Shown here: positions 52,755-60,949 of the stretch, in pieces
How the letters are laid out: every line of letters starts with the position of its first letter
Position numbering within the stretch: position 1 is the stretch's first letter
Origin: JAAFIM01 sp964467315
GTDB lineage: Bacteria > Bacteroidota > Bacteroidia > Chitinophagales > Saprospiraceae
Length of the DNA: 64,000 bases
NCBI GenBank assembly: GCA_964467315.1
Contig: CAYXSA010000010.1
Location: 1 to 64,000 of the forward strand
Direction: 5' to 3'
Program-made: the position numbers and the translations under genes
Notes under the pieces: generated by a model
Database searches by the model: none
Told to the model about the DNA's origin: nothing
What the model saw: only the letters and a program-made list of their open reading frames with translations

Positions 52755-52889
52755 TTTTTTTTCTTTGGGCGTGCCCCCGCTCCCCTGCCCCCTTTCAAGG
52801 GGGCAGCCCGCCAAAGGCGGGCGGGGGTTGCGGGGTCGGGCTATCCGCTCCAGCAGCGCAGGCGCTGCTTCCGCTCCTATCCCTCACGC
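52755..52889 (-). repeat. Family A repeat, copy 20
   Basis: T-tract, GGGCGTGCCC, GC-rich arm with nested stems (CCCGCCAAAGGCGGGCGGG), GGTCGGGCTATCCG, CAGCGCAGGCGCTG, CTATCCCTCACGC. Together with the MITE-like element below it fills the 549-bp gap before the TolC-type gene. Confidence 0.85.
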
Positions 52890-52937
52890 AAATCCCCATT
52901 TTCAAGCAAATTCTCGTTTTTCAAACCGTACAAAATG

Positions 52938-53155
52938 CTATGCGCGCCACCCCGATAGCCGTCAGCTTAGTAGTTTCTAAACCCACCCCCAGCCCCTCCC
53001 TGCTACGAATGGAGGGGAGGCTTGATGGTCGTAAATAATTGATAATCAATTTTTTATACGTGCCGCTTCCCCTCCCTTTGCAAAAGGGAGGGGTTAGGGG
53101 TGGGTTTAGCACGAAGTACAAAAATCGCTAAGTTGACGGCTATGCGCGCCACCCC
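52938..53155. mobile_element. MITE-like element, copy 2, with flanking direct repeat
   Basis: Termini ATAGCCGTCAGCTTAG (52955-52970) and CTAAGTTGACGGCTAT (53128-53143) form a 16-bp inverted repeat with one mismatch, the same ends as at 20626-20713. The 16-bp direct repeat CTATGCGCGCCACCCC occurs at 52938-52953 and 53140-53155. Inside is a second inverted pair, TAAACCCACCCC / GGGGTGGGTTTA, and CCTCCCTTTGCAAAAGGGAGG. Positions 53156-53220 carry a partial third copy of the CCCTCC.. segment. No coding capacity. Confidence 0.6.
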
Positions 53156-53286
53156 TCCATTCGGAACACAAAGTGAACGCGAAGCGAAAAGGGAGGGGCT
53201 GGGGGTGGGCTCGGCGAAAGCACAAAAATAAGTTTGATTTATTTGTACTTTAATTATCCAAAACTTACTGAAGTATTGCCCCATTC

Positions 53287-54726
53287 ATGCTAAAATATAT
53301 ATCCATCGCCTTCCTGCTGTTATGCGCTGCCACCGCCGCTCATGCCCAAGATACCGCCCCGCTCACGCTCCAAGAATGCGTCAGCTACGCGCAAAAAAAT
53401 AGCCTGCGCATTCAGCAAGCGAGCATCAGCCTCCAGCAAAACGAAATCGCCGAAAGGCAAGCCTATTGGGCGCGATACCCTTCCTTGAGTGCCAACGTAC
53501 AACATGGCTTCAACTTAGGGCGCTCGGTGGATTTGACCACCTACCAATTCGTCAACCAACTCATGCAGGCGACCAGCCTTAGCATCGGCGCAAATATACC
53601 CATCTACAGCGGCGGACAGCTTCGCAACTCCCTCCAGCGCAGCCGACTCGAAACTCAAGCCAGCCAACAAGACATCGCCCAAGCAAAACTCGACCTCGCG
53701 CTCACTGTTACACAGGCTTACCTCTCCGTTCTCCTCGCCGAAGAAAGCCTACTCCTACTCAAAGAACAGGTAAAACTCACAGAAGACCAACTCCAGCGCA
53801 CCCTAAAACTTATCAATTCGGGCAGCCTCGCAGAAAATGCCCGCTTCGACCTCGATGCACAGATAGCCCGCGACGAACAAAGCATCGCCACAGCCGAAAA
53901 TAGCGTAGAACTCGCCTACCTCAATCTAAAAATAGCCCTCAATTATCCCCTGCAAGAGCCCCTACGCATTCAGTCCATAGATAGTGCTGCTTTCACTGCG
54001 GCTACTGCCTCCGCTGCTGCCGCCTCCAGCCTCAACGCCGAAAGCATCTACCAAGAAGCCCTACAGCGCCAGCCCAATTTACAGGCTGCCCGCCTACGCC
54101 AATCCTCCGCCATGCTCGCCGTACGCATCGCCGAAGGTGCTTTGCAGCCTACCATCGGCGCATATCTCAACTGGGGCAGCAACTACTCCAGCACGGGAAA
54201 TTACTTCACAGGCGATACGCTCATGGTCATGCAGACCCTTACAGGCGAGCTAAACGGCGCGCCCTTCGAGCTGAACATACCGCAGGCAGTACCAGAGCGA
54301 GAAAGCAGCGGCTTTTTCCGCCAAATACGCGATAACAACCGCGCTTCAATGGGCATTAGCGCACAAATCCCCATTTTTAACGGCTTTCAGACCCGATTGC
54401 GCATAGAGCAAGCACGCCTTAGCGTGCGCCTCAACGAAATGACGACAAAGCAGATACAAATACAGCTACAATCGGACATTCAGCGCGCGGTGCTCGACCT
54501 GCGCGGCAGCGAAAAAAGGCTTGCCGCCGCCGAACGCTCGCTAAAAGCTACCCAAACCGCCGTTGGCAACACCCAAAAACGATTTGAAAACGGCTTGGTC
54601 AATGCCTTCGAGTATACCAGCACGCTCACTACGCTCACAGCGGCGCGCTCCTCGCTCCTACAAGCGCAATACGATTATCTCTTTCGGCTGAAAATTGTCG
54701 AATTTTACCAAGGCAAAGTTTTTTAA
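53287..54726 (+). CDS. TolC-family outer membrane channel
   Basis: 479 residues, normal size. Signal peptide (MLKYISIAFLLLCAATAAHAQ), LTLQECVSYAQKNSLRIQQASISLQQNEIAERQAYWARYPSLSANVQHGFNLGR, long helices (LLAEESLLLLKEQVKLTEDQLQRTLKLINSGSLAENARFDLDAQIARDEQSIATAENSVELAYLNLKIALN) and a second half of the same build (RASMGISAQIPIFNGFQTRLRIEQARLSVRLNEMTTKQIQIQLQSDIQRAVLDL). It forms the outer-membrane exit duct for an efflux or type I export system, whose inner-membrane partners are not next to it. The serine protease gene follows after 21 bp. Confidence 0.9.
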   Translation: MLKYISIAFLLLCAATAAHAQDTAPLTLQECVSYAQKNSLRIQQASISLQQNEIAERQAYWARYPSLSANVQHGFNLGRSVDLTTYQFVNQLMQATSLSIGANIPIYSGGQLRNSLQRSRLETQASQQDIAQAKLDLALTVTQAYLSVLLAEESLLLLKEQVKLTEDQLQRTLKLINSGSLAENARFDLDAQIARDEQSIATAENSVELAYLNLKIALNYPLQEPLRIQSIDSAAFTAATASAAAASSLNAESIYQEALQRQPNLQAARLRQSSAMLAVRIAEGALQPTIGAYLNWGSNYSSTGNYFTGDTLMVMQTLTGELNGAPFELNIPQAVPERESSGFFRQIRDNNRASMGISAQIPIFNGFQTRLRIEQARLSVRLNEMTTKQIQIQLQSDIQRAVLDLRGSEKRLAAAERSLKATQTAVGNTQKRFENGLVNAFEYTSTLTTLTAARSSLLQAQYDYLFRLKIVEFYQGKVF

Positions 54727-54747
54727 TCTCTCAAAAAATCTCCCTCT

Positions 54748-56490
54748 ATGAAATGGACTTCTTCGCTCTGCGCATTTTTGCTATTCGCAGCGAGCATACA
54801 GGCACAAATCAACGATGGCGGCAGCTTGCCGCAGAGTTTTGAGGCGGCTTGCGACTGTGCGCCCGCTTCCCCCCTACCCTTGCATGAGGCTTCCGCTCAA
54901 GATTGGGTGCGCATACGCGGCGAGCGCAATAGCAGCAAGCATGGCTTATACAAGGTCGGGCAGGTTTTGCCCCTACGCATCAGCAACCAAGATGCAAGCG
55001 CTGGATTTTCCCAGCAAACGCAAGGGGGGCAACTATGGCGCACGCGCCTACGCTCTGCAGGCGCTGTGGGCTTGTCCTTATATTTTTCGGATTTCCATTT
55101 GCCCGAAGGGGCGACACTGCACGTATACAGCGCCAACGGACGGCATCGCATCGGTGGGTTTGGAGCGCACAACAACCAAGCTAATCGCTCCTTCGCTACC
55201 GAAATCGTCTATGCGGAAGAAATTATCGTGGAATACTTCGAGCCCAACAATGCCGCCTTCTCTGGGACATTTACTATAGAGGGTTTGGGGCATATTTTCG
55301 AGGGGACACGCCCCGCCTTCGCCCAAGATGCGCCAGCGCAAAACAGCGGCGGGCGCGATTTCGGCGATGCACTAAGCTGCGAAGTCAATGTAAATTGCTC
55401 CGAAGGCACAGGACGCACAGGGCAGCGCGATGCTGTAGCGCGTATCTTGATCAAAGTGGGCGCAGACTTGGGTTGGTGTAGCGGCGCAGTCGTCAACAAC
55501 ACCGCACAGGACTGTACACCATACTTTTTGACGGCGCTACACTGCGGCACCACGGGTACGGGCGCGCTTACGACGGCGGCGGATATTGACGACTGGGTAT
55601 TTTATTTCAACTATCAGAGTTCGGGCTGTAGCGATCCTTTTTTGGAGCCTGTAGGCAATACCATCACGGGCGCTACCGTGTCGGCGCATAGCAACGATGG
55701 CGGCGGCGATACGGGTTCGGATTTTTTGCTGCTGGAGCTAAGCAGCACCCCGCCGACGATTTATAACGTTTATTATGCGGGCTGGAATCGCAACAATACC
55801 GCCCCCGCAGGCGGCTACGGCATACATCACCCCGCAGGCGACATCAAAAAAATATCTACTTACGATACCAATACCAGCAGCGGCGCTTGGGGCACGGCGA
55901 TAGGCTCGCATTGGAACGTAGAATGGATAACTACCGCCAATGGCGGCGGCATCACTGAAGGCGGTTCTTCGGGCTCGCCGATATTCAATAATTCGGGTTT
56001 GGTGGTGGGTACGCTCACGGGGGGGGCTTCTTCCTGCGCAAGCCCCGAAGATGGGGACGTATACGGCAAGATGTCTTACCACTGGGGTAGCAACGGGGCA
56101 ATTGCTTCGCGCCGTTTGAGCGATTGGTTAGATGCGAATGCGACGGGAGCTACGACGCTTAGCGGTGGATATTGCAGCGGCGGCAGCGTAAACGTCGACA
56201 GATACGAGCATAATGTAGCTTTAGACTGGTCGATAGCGCCCAATCCCTCGACAACAGGCATGACGCGGCTCGCTGCGGGCGAGTTGGGCGCAGAAATGCA
56301 GGCTTCCAGCTATAATTTGGAGGTAGTTGATGCTTTGGGTCGGCGGGTATATGGGGCACAATATGCGGAATGGTCGCAGATACAGTCTGCGGAATTGGAT
56401 TTGCGGCATTTGGCAAGCGGCGTATACTTTTTGCGTATACAGACAGCGCGCTGGCAGGCGGTGCAACGCTTGCAACTGCTGCATAAATAG
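54748..56490 (+). CDS. Secreted trypsin-like (lysyl endopeptidase-like) serine protease with type IX sorting domain
   Basis: 580 residues. Signal peptide MKWTSSLCAFLLFAASIQAQ, a propeptide to about residue 205 (beta-rich, LYFSDFHLPEGATLHVYS), then a chymotrypsin-fold domain with catalytic His265 (FLTALHCGT), Asp325 (DTGSDFLLLEL) and Ser408 (GGSSGSPIF). The paired Cys residues (CEVNVNC, DC...C) fit the lysyl endopeptidase type of Achromobacter and Lysobacter. The end (WSIAPNPSTTGMTRL ... DLRHLASGVYFLRIQTARW) is a T9SS sorting domain, so it is a surface or released protease. It follows the TolC-type gene closely. Confidence 0.88.
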   Translation: MKWTSSLCAFLLFAASIQAQINDGGSLPQSFEAACDCAPASPLPLHEASAQDWVRIRGERNSSKHGLYKVGQVLPLRISNQDASAGFSQQTQGGQLWRTRLRSAGAVGLSLYFSDFHLPEGATLHVYSANGRHRIGGFGAHNNQANRSFATEIVYAEEIIVEYFEPNNAAFSGTFTIEGLGHIFEGTRPAFAQDAPAQNSGGRDFGDALSCEVNVNCSEGTGRTGQRDAVARILIKVGADLGWCSGAVVNNTAQDCTPYFLTALHCGTTGTGALTTAADIDDWVFYFNYQSSGCSDPFLEPVGNTITGATVSAHSNDGGGDTGSDFLLLELSSTPPTIYNVYYAGWNRNNTAPAGGYGIHHPAGDIKKISTYDTNTSSGAWGTAIGSHWNVEWITTANGGGITEGGSSGSPIFNNSGLVVGTLTGGASSCASPEDGDVYGKMSYHWGSNGAIASRRLSDWLDANATGATTLSGGYCSGGSVNVDRYEHNVALDWSIAPNPSTTGMTRLAAGELGAEMQASSYNLEVVDALGRRVYGAQYAEWSQIQSAELDLRHLASGVYFLRIQTARWQAVQRLQLLHK

Positions 56491-56499
56491 TGCTGTAAA

Positions 56500-56572
56500 G
56501 GTACGGCGCTGCTCGCTATGCTCGCGGCGCTGGTACTTTGCCGGCTAAAGGCGGCAATGGCATCAAGTATCT
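56500..56572 (-). repeat. Family B repeat, copy 7
   Basis: GGTACGGCGCTGCTCGC, GCTGGTACTTTGCC, a diverged inner hairpin GCCGGCTAAAGGCGGC, ATCAAGTAT. It lies 10 bp after the protease stop. Confidence 0.75.
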
Positions 56573-56647
56573 AAATTTTTTGAAATAGCCGCCGAGCGAA
56601 TAACAAAAAAATAGCTTCAGATATAGATAAAGATAGACTAAGCTATT

Positions 56648-56800
56648 GGCATAGCGATGCGGAGGGCTGCGCGCAGCGCAGTACCAAGCGCCGTAGGCGC
56701 GAAGGTATGAGCGAATAGCGAACCCGTAGCGTAGCGCCGCCGCGACCTTTAAGCAAGGGCTTTGCCCGCAGCGGGGAGCGGCGGATGCCCCCCAAAAAAA
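56648..56800 (+). repeat. Family C repeat, copy 2
   Basis: GGCATAGCGATGC, GGTATGAGC, GCGAACCCGTAGC, GCGCCGCCGCG, end CGGCGGATGCCCC and A-tract, as at 27154. It ends 2 bp before the stop codon of the membrane protein at 56803. Confidence 0.75.
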
Positions 56801-56802
56801 AC

Positions 56803-57210
56803 TTATTTCCTATCCCGACTGATAAAAAAAGCGACCGCGCGGCGTATCGTTACACAGAGCGCCATGAGGGTAAAATGTGCAATGACGAAAACGGTATAAA
56901 TAATTTTGAAGGTGGGGACATCGTAGATACTTTGCCCCGAAAGCAGGTACGAAAAGCCGCCCAAGCCCAGCAGTAGCGCAATAAACGACCAAAGCGATTG
57001 GCGCGCGTAAGCGGCATAATTGCCCGCAAAGATGGACATACCATTGTTGAAAACGGTAAAAAGCAGCAAAAAAGCCGACGAAGCCAGCCAAGGAAAAATG
57101 GGCGCAGCAAAAACGAAACGCCCTACGAGCATAAAAAAAATAGCCACCACGCCCGCCGCTATGGCTTGGCGTTTGGGGTCGAAGAAGTTTATTACGACGA
57201 ATTTTGTCAT
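56803..57210 (-). CDS. Four-helix membrane protein, unknown function
   Basis: 135 residues with four hydrophobic segments (IAAGVVAIFFMLVGRFVFA, IFPWLASSAFLLLFTVFNNG, SLWSFIALLLGLGGFSYLLS, IIYTVFVIAHFTLMALCVTI). Looks like a Bacteroidota conserved membrane protein; no family name. It is divergently placed from coaE with a 64-bp gap. Confidence 0.75.
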   Translation of the reverse strand: MTKFVVINFFDPKRQAIAAGVVAIFFMLVGRFVFAAPIFPWLASSAFLLLFTVFNNGMSIFAGNYAAYARQSLWSFIALLLGLGGFSYLLSGQSIYDVPTFKIIYTVFVIAHFTLMALCVTIRRAVAFFISRDRK

Positions 57211-57274
57211 TTTGCGCGGAGGCTAAAAGGGAAAAAAGCTATCTTGCTACCTGAAAACAGATAAAGAATACAAT

Positions 57275-57892
57275 ATGTTGAAAATAGGAATCACGGGCGG
57301 CATCGGCAGCGGAAAAACGACGGTTTGCCGCATTTTTGAAGAGCAATGGGGCATCCCCGTTTATTATGCTGATGACCGCGCGAAGTGGCTTATGCAAAAC
57401 GATGCGGAGATGATGGAGGAGTTGCGTACAGCCTTCGGAAGAGAGATTTACACGGGTTCGGGCTTGCTGAATCGGGTTTTGCTGGCGGAGATGGTTTTTG
57501 CAGATGCAGAAAAACTCCAGCAGCTCAACAGCATCGTGCACCCCGCCGTGCAGCGCGACAATGAGGAATGGCAGCGTGCACAAAAGTACAAAAATTCGCC
57601 CTATACGCTCAAAGAAGCGGCACTTTTGTACGAAAGCGGCAGCCATCTGCTATTGGATAAAATTATCGTCGTAGCCGCTCCGCTCGAAACCCGCATCCAA
57701 CGCGTCATGCAGCGCGATGGGGTTGCACGCCAAGCCGTTATGGCGCGCATCAGCAAACAAATGCCGCAGGAAGAAAAAGAGGCTTTGGCGGATTTTGTGC
57801 TCAAAAATGAGTCGACAGAGCGCGGCGATTTGCTCGCACAAGCGCAGCGTGTACACGAAAAATTGCTAAAACTCGCAGAGCGGAAAGCCTAA
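57275..57892 (+). CDS. coaE: Dephospho-CoA kinase
   Basis: 205 residues, normal size. Walker A GGIGSGKT at 8-15; VYYADDRAKWLM (the Asp of the YxADxxA motif), EMVFADAEKLQQLNSIVHPAVQRD (HP motif), EAALLYESGSHLLLDKIIVVAAPLETRIQRVMQRDGVARQAVMARISKQMP. It catalyses the last step of coenzyme A biosynthesis. The 292-bp gap after it holds an unusual inverted repeat and a terminator. Confidence 0.95.
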   Translation: MLKIGITGGIGSGKTTVCRIFEEQWGIPVYYADDRAKWLMQNDAEMMEELRTAFGREIYTGSGLLNRVLLAEMVFADAEKLQQLNSIVHPAVQRDNEEWQRAQKYKNSPYTLKEAALLYESGSHLLLDKIIVVAAPLETRIQRVMQRDGVARQAVMARISKQMPQEEKEALADFVLKNESTERGDLLAQAQRVHEKLLKLAERKA

Positions 57893-57902
57893 GTACGAAA
57901 AC

Positions 57903-58005
57903 AAAAATACTTTAAACTATACCCCGCTTGTTTCAAACTTGAAAACCCGCGCTGCGCTTGGTTTCCAAGCCCGAAACGGCGCTTTACGAAGTTTAAAGTA
58001 TTTTT
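57903..58005. repeat. Inverted repeat of unknown type after coaE
   Basis: Arms AAAAATACTTTAAACT (57903-57918) and AGTTTAAAGTATTTTT (57990-58005) are perfect complements; pairing continues outward imperfectly (TAAGTAC / GTTACTTA). The 71-nt centre has its own hairpins, such as CTTGGTTTCCAAG. It is not a family A-E repeat and resembles a single folded RNA or a small MITE. Confidence 0.7.
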
Positions 58006-58044
58006 GCACAGTTACTTAAAACTTAAAGCTATTGCCAAAAAGGA

Positions 58045-58084
58045 AAGGGCGAGCAACCGAGATACGGATTGCTCGCCCTTTTTT
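58045..58084 (+). terminator. Intrinsic terminator between coaE and gldN
   Basis: A perfect 12-bp stem AAGGGCGAGCAA / TTGCTCGCCCTT with inner CCG/CGG pairing, followed by TTTTATA. It would end transcription from coaE or from the inverted repeat region before gldN. Confidence 0.85.
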
Positions 58085-58184
58085 ATATACACTTTGCCCA
58101 AAAAACTAAATCCTCGCTGTGGCTTTTCGTATATTTAAGCATTAGACTTGAAAAATAAGCACTCCCCCACACAAATCAACAGCC

Positions 58185-59012
58185 ATGCGCAAAATTTTAT
58201 TCGCCTTTTTATTATTTCCCTCCCTGCTACAGGCTCAAGAACCCATCCGCGACGGTATCTATGACCCCAAAGATGCCCCTCCACCCCTGCCGCATACCCG
58301 CGTAGAGGAGCGCGATGTATCGTATAGCAAAATCGTTTGGCGCGAAGTGCCGTTTAAAGAAAAGCAAAATCAATTTTTCTCCGACGAAAAACACCATTTT
58401 ATGGGCATACTGCGCCAGCTTTCGCTAAGCGGGCGTATAAAAGCCTATAGCACGTTGGACGACAACTTCAAAACGGCGCTAACGAAGGAAGAAATAGAAA
58501 ATATCTTCGAGTCGAAAGATACCATCACCTGCGGCATAGGCTGGTACGAAGGCAGAGTTTCTTGGACACAGGAGGAATGGGACGCGGCTTTTATTGTCCG
58601 CAATCAACTCGACCTGCGCAACTGCACGCGCCTGCGCATCAAAGAAGGCTGGTTTTTCAATGAAGCAACCTCCACGATGGAAACCCGCATCATCGGCATA
58701 GCGCCCATTGTGCAGCGTTTTGACGACAATGGCAATTTTCTAAATGAAGGTCCCGCCTTTTGGGTTTATTACCCCGAACTGCGCCCCTATCTCGCCAAAT
58801 TCCCCGCCTTCAACCCCAGCAACGATGCAGCCCGCAGCACTTGGGCGGACATTTTCGATAAAAGACAATTCAGTAGCAGCATTACCAAACAAAGCAACGT
58901 CAAAGATGCCCGCATCAAAGACCAAAAAGATAACGCCCTCGATGTACTCATCGAAGCCGACAAACTAAAAGAAGAAATGCGCAACCGCGAAAGCAATCGC
59001 TACGAAGATTAG
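58185..59012 (+). CDS. gldN: Gliding motility / type IX secretion protein GldN
   Basis: 275 residues, the GldN/PorN size. Signal peptide (MRKILFAFLLFPSLLQAQ), then RDGIYDPKDAPPPLP, KIVWREVPFKEKQNQFFSDEKHHFMGILR, ENIFESKDTITCGIGWYEGRVSWTQEEWDAAFIVRNQLDLRNCTRLRIKEGWFFNEATSTMETRIIGIAPIVQRFDDNG, WVYYPELRPYLAKFPAFN. GldN forms the periplasmic ring with GldK under the outer membrane. In most gliders it ends a gldKLMN operon; here coaE and a terminator precede it and gldKLM is not in this window. The two secreted proteins of this window carry the sorting domain this machine recognises. Confidence 0.92.
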   Translation: MRKILFAFLLFPSLLQAQEPIRDGIYDPKDAPPPLPHTRVEERDVSYSKIVWREVPFKEKQNQFFSDEKHHFMGILRQLSLSGRIKAYSTLDDNFKTALTKEEIENIFESKDTITCGIGWYEGRVSWTQEEWDAAFIVRNQLDLRNCTRLRIKEGWFFNEATSTMETRIIGIAPIVQRFDDNGNFLNEGPAFWVYYPELRPYLAKFPAFNPSNDAARSTWADIFDKRQFSSSITKQSNVKDARIKDQKDNALDVLIEADKLKEEMRNRESNRYED

Positions 59013-59055
59013 TTACGAATTATGTGCTTTGTGTATGAGTTGTGCGTTATGTTTA

Positions 59056-59096
59056 GGTATCATGCCGCCTTGCGGCGGCAGTGGTAGCAAGTATTA
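59056..59096 (-). repeat. Family B repeat, copy 8 (truncated)
   Basis: Only the half with GGTATCATGCC, GCCGCCTTGCGGCGGC and GGTAGCAAGTATT is present; the GC-rich second hairpin is lost. Confidence 0.7.
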
Positions 59097-59106
59097 TGTG
59101 CAATTC

Positions 59107-59133
59107 GTAACTCGTAACTCGTGACTCGTGACT
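59107..59133. repeat. Heptamer array, unit GTAACTC
   Basis: Nearly four tandem units (GTAACTC twice, then GTGACTC twice). Confidence 0.8.
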
Positions 59134-59167
59134 ACATTGTTAATATTAAACACTTTAATGTTTTTTT

Positions 59168-59267
59168 GCGTGAGGGATAGTAGTGGAAGCGCCGTAGGCG
59201 CTGCAACGGATAGCCCGACCCCGCGACCTTTAAGCGCCGTTTAGGCGCGGGGAGCGGGGGCACGCCA
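59168..59267 (+). repeat. Family A repeat, copy 21 (without A-tract)
   Basis: GCGTGAGGGATAG, cassette GGAAGCGCCGTAGGCGCTGCAACGG, GATAGCCCGACC, GC-rich stem, GGGCACGCC, then ATCAATTACGAA instead of an A-tract. A heptamer array starts exactly where the A-tract should be. Confidence 0.85.
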
Positions 59268-59269
59268 TC

Positions 59270-59298
59270 AATTACGAATTACGAATTACGAATTACGA
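59270..59298. repeat. Heptamer array, unit AATTACG
   Basis: Four tandem copies next to the family A repeat. Confidence 0.85.
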
Positions 59299-59326
59299 TT
59301 GTAGCTAAGCCATTGTACATAAAGCG

Positions 59327-59364
59327 CATTCGTCATTCGTCATTCGTCATTCGTCATTCGTCAT
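59327..59364. repeat. Heptamer array, unit CATTCGT
   Basis: Five and a half tandem copies ending directly at the stop codon of the AI-2E-family gene (TAA at 59365-59367 on the minus strand). Confidence 0.9.
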
Positions 59365-60912
59365 TTACTGCATATCGTTTGGCAGCACCTCTACGCCGTC
59401 TTTTACAGCGGGTTGGGGTGCTTCCTCTTTTAGGTGTTGTGTGAGCTGCTGTACGATTTTGAATTCGCTCAAAAAGGAGGCGGCTATAACGCGGAATATC
59501 GTATAGATGGGCAGGGCGACTATCATGCCCGTTATCCCTCCCAGTTTTGCGCCAGCCACGACGACCAGAAAAATCTCTATCGGGTGCGCCATGATGGTAC
59601 TCGAAAAAATGACAGGCTGCAAAACGAAACTATCCAGTTTTTGCATGACCAAGAATATGAGCAGTATCTTGTAAATCATGGGCAGGGTCTCGTCGTAAAA
59701 ATTCAGGTCTAAATTGGAGCTTATCGTTACCAAGACCGCAAACAGCGCCCCGATGAGCGGACCGATATAGGGTATGATATTGATGAAAGCCGCGAAAAAC
59801 CCTATCAAAATCCCGTTCTTAATGCCCAAAAACCACAAACTAAGCGACACGAAAAAGGCGATGCAAAAAATTTGCAAGACGATACCGCCAAAATAACGCG
59901 TTAGCATTCGGCGTATCTGCCCTATAGCCGCGTCCGTGCGCGCCGCGTAAGCGTCGGGAATAGCTCCTTTGATACCCCGCGCAAAGAGCCCCTCGTCTTT
60001 GAGGAAGAAAAAGGCGATAAAGGCGACGGAGGTCATCAGAAGTATAAAATTACCGAAAAAATTGAGCGTATAACTTGCCGTCTGCGCTATCAAAGCAGAG
60101 GGATTTATCAGCGAAAAGGCTTTCTTTTTGAGCTTTTCTATGGCGCTATCGGTCGGCTTCACGAGCGCCGTAGAGTCGTGCGCGATATCGTCTAATTCTT
60201 CCTTCGTGGGCAGCCCCAGCATATTGACGCGTACGCTAAATTCTACATTGCGCACCGCATAGGTTTGCATGACGGAATCATAATGCAGCAGCGAATCCAG
60301 CGGCACTTTGGCATTGGTGTAGATGGTCGAATGATGCGCCGTATCGCTCAAATGCACATCGACATATATCGTATCCGCCGCCGTATAATGCACCTTCGGC
60401 AAAGGCGGCACATACAAGGGGCGGATATAAGGTTTCAGCGCGCTCGTGTCCTCTTTTGGTAGGTTTTTCGCGTCGGCAGCTTTTTTGATGCTATCGGCTT
60501 GCAGGCTGTCTTTGAGGGCATATTTCGAGAGGTCGCCCTCAATAATGCCGCGCTCTACGAGCCAATCGCTGGCGTGCGAAATCGGTTCGTCCAAGCCCTC
60601 CATGATTTTTGCATAATTCACGCCTGCCAAATTGCGCCCCTGCTGTATGACGATGGGCACAATCATACCAATCAGCAAAAACAAGCCCCCGATAAAAGTC
60701 ATCAGCACCGTGAACGCGCGCACAGAAGCGGGTATCCGCCATTTTCCGAAGCGTATTTTGCCCAAAAGGTGCATCAGTGGCGAGCCCAGCAGGGACACAA
60801 TCCAAGCCAGTATCACCCAAGTAATCAAATCGCTAAAAAAATAACCCACCGCCGCCAGCGCTGCCAGCGTCAGACCGATACCCAAGTACCGTTGCGTATT
60901 GCTTATCGCCAT
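59365..60912 (-). CDS. AI-2E family transporter
   Basis: 515 residues. N-terminal helices (YLGIGLTLAALAAVGYFFSDLITWVILAWIVSLLGSPL, AFTVLMTFIGGLFLLIGMIVPIVI) and a C-terminal block typical of the family (AFIAFFFLKDEGLFARGI, FFAAFINIIPYIGPLIGALFAVLVTI, GILIGFF, MAHPIEIFLVVVAGAKLGGITGMIVALPIYTIFRVI). The segment between, about residues 90-290, is longer than in the usual 350-residue proteins and contains a predicted extracytoplasmic beta-rich insert (VHYTAADTIYVDVHLSDTAHHSTIYTNAKVPL). Substrate unknown. Confidence 0.88.
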   Translation of the reverse strand: MAISNTQRYLGIGLTLAALAAVGYFFSDLITWVILAWIVSLLGSPLMHLLGKIRFGKWRIPASVRAFTVLMTFIGGLFLLIGMIVPIVIQQGRNLAGVNYAKIMEGLDEPISHASDWLVERGIIEGDLSKYALKDSLQADSIKKAADAKNLPKEDTSALKPYIRPLYVPPLPKVHYTAADTIYVDVHLSDTAHHSTIYTNAKVPLDSLLHYDSVMQTYAVRNVEFSVRVNMLGLPTKEELDDIAHDSTALVKPTDSAIEKLKKKAFSLINPSALIAQTASYTLNFFGNFILLMTSVAFIAFFFLKDEGLFARGIKGAIPDAYAARTDAAIGQIRRMLTRYFGGIVLQIFCIAFFVSLSLWFLGIKNGILIGFFAAFINIIPYIGPLIGALFAVLVTISSNLDLNFYDETLPMIYKILLIFLVMQKLDSFVLQPVIFSSTIMAHPIEIFLVVVAGAKLGGITGMIVALPIYTIFRVIAASFLSEFKIVQQLTQHLKEEAPQPAVKDGVEVLPNDMQ

Positions 60913-60949
60913 GATATGTAGCTGTTGTTCATTAGTTCAAGATTTTTAC

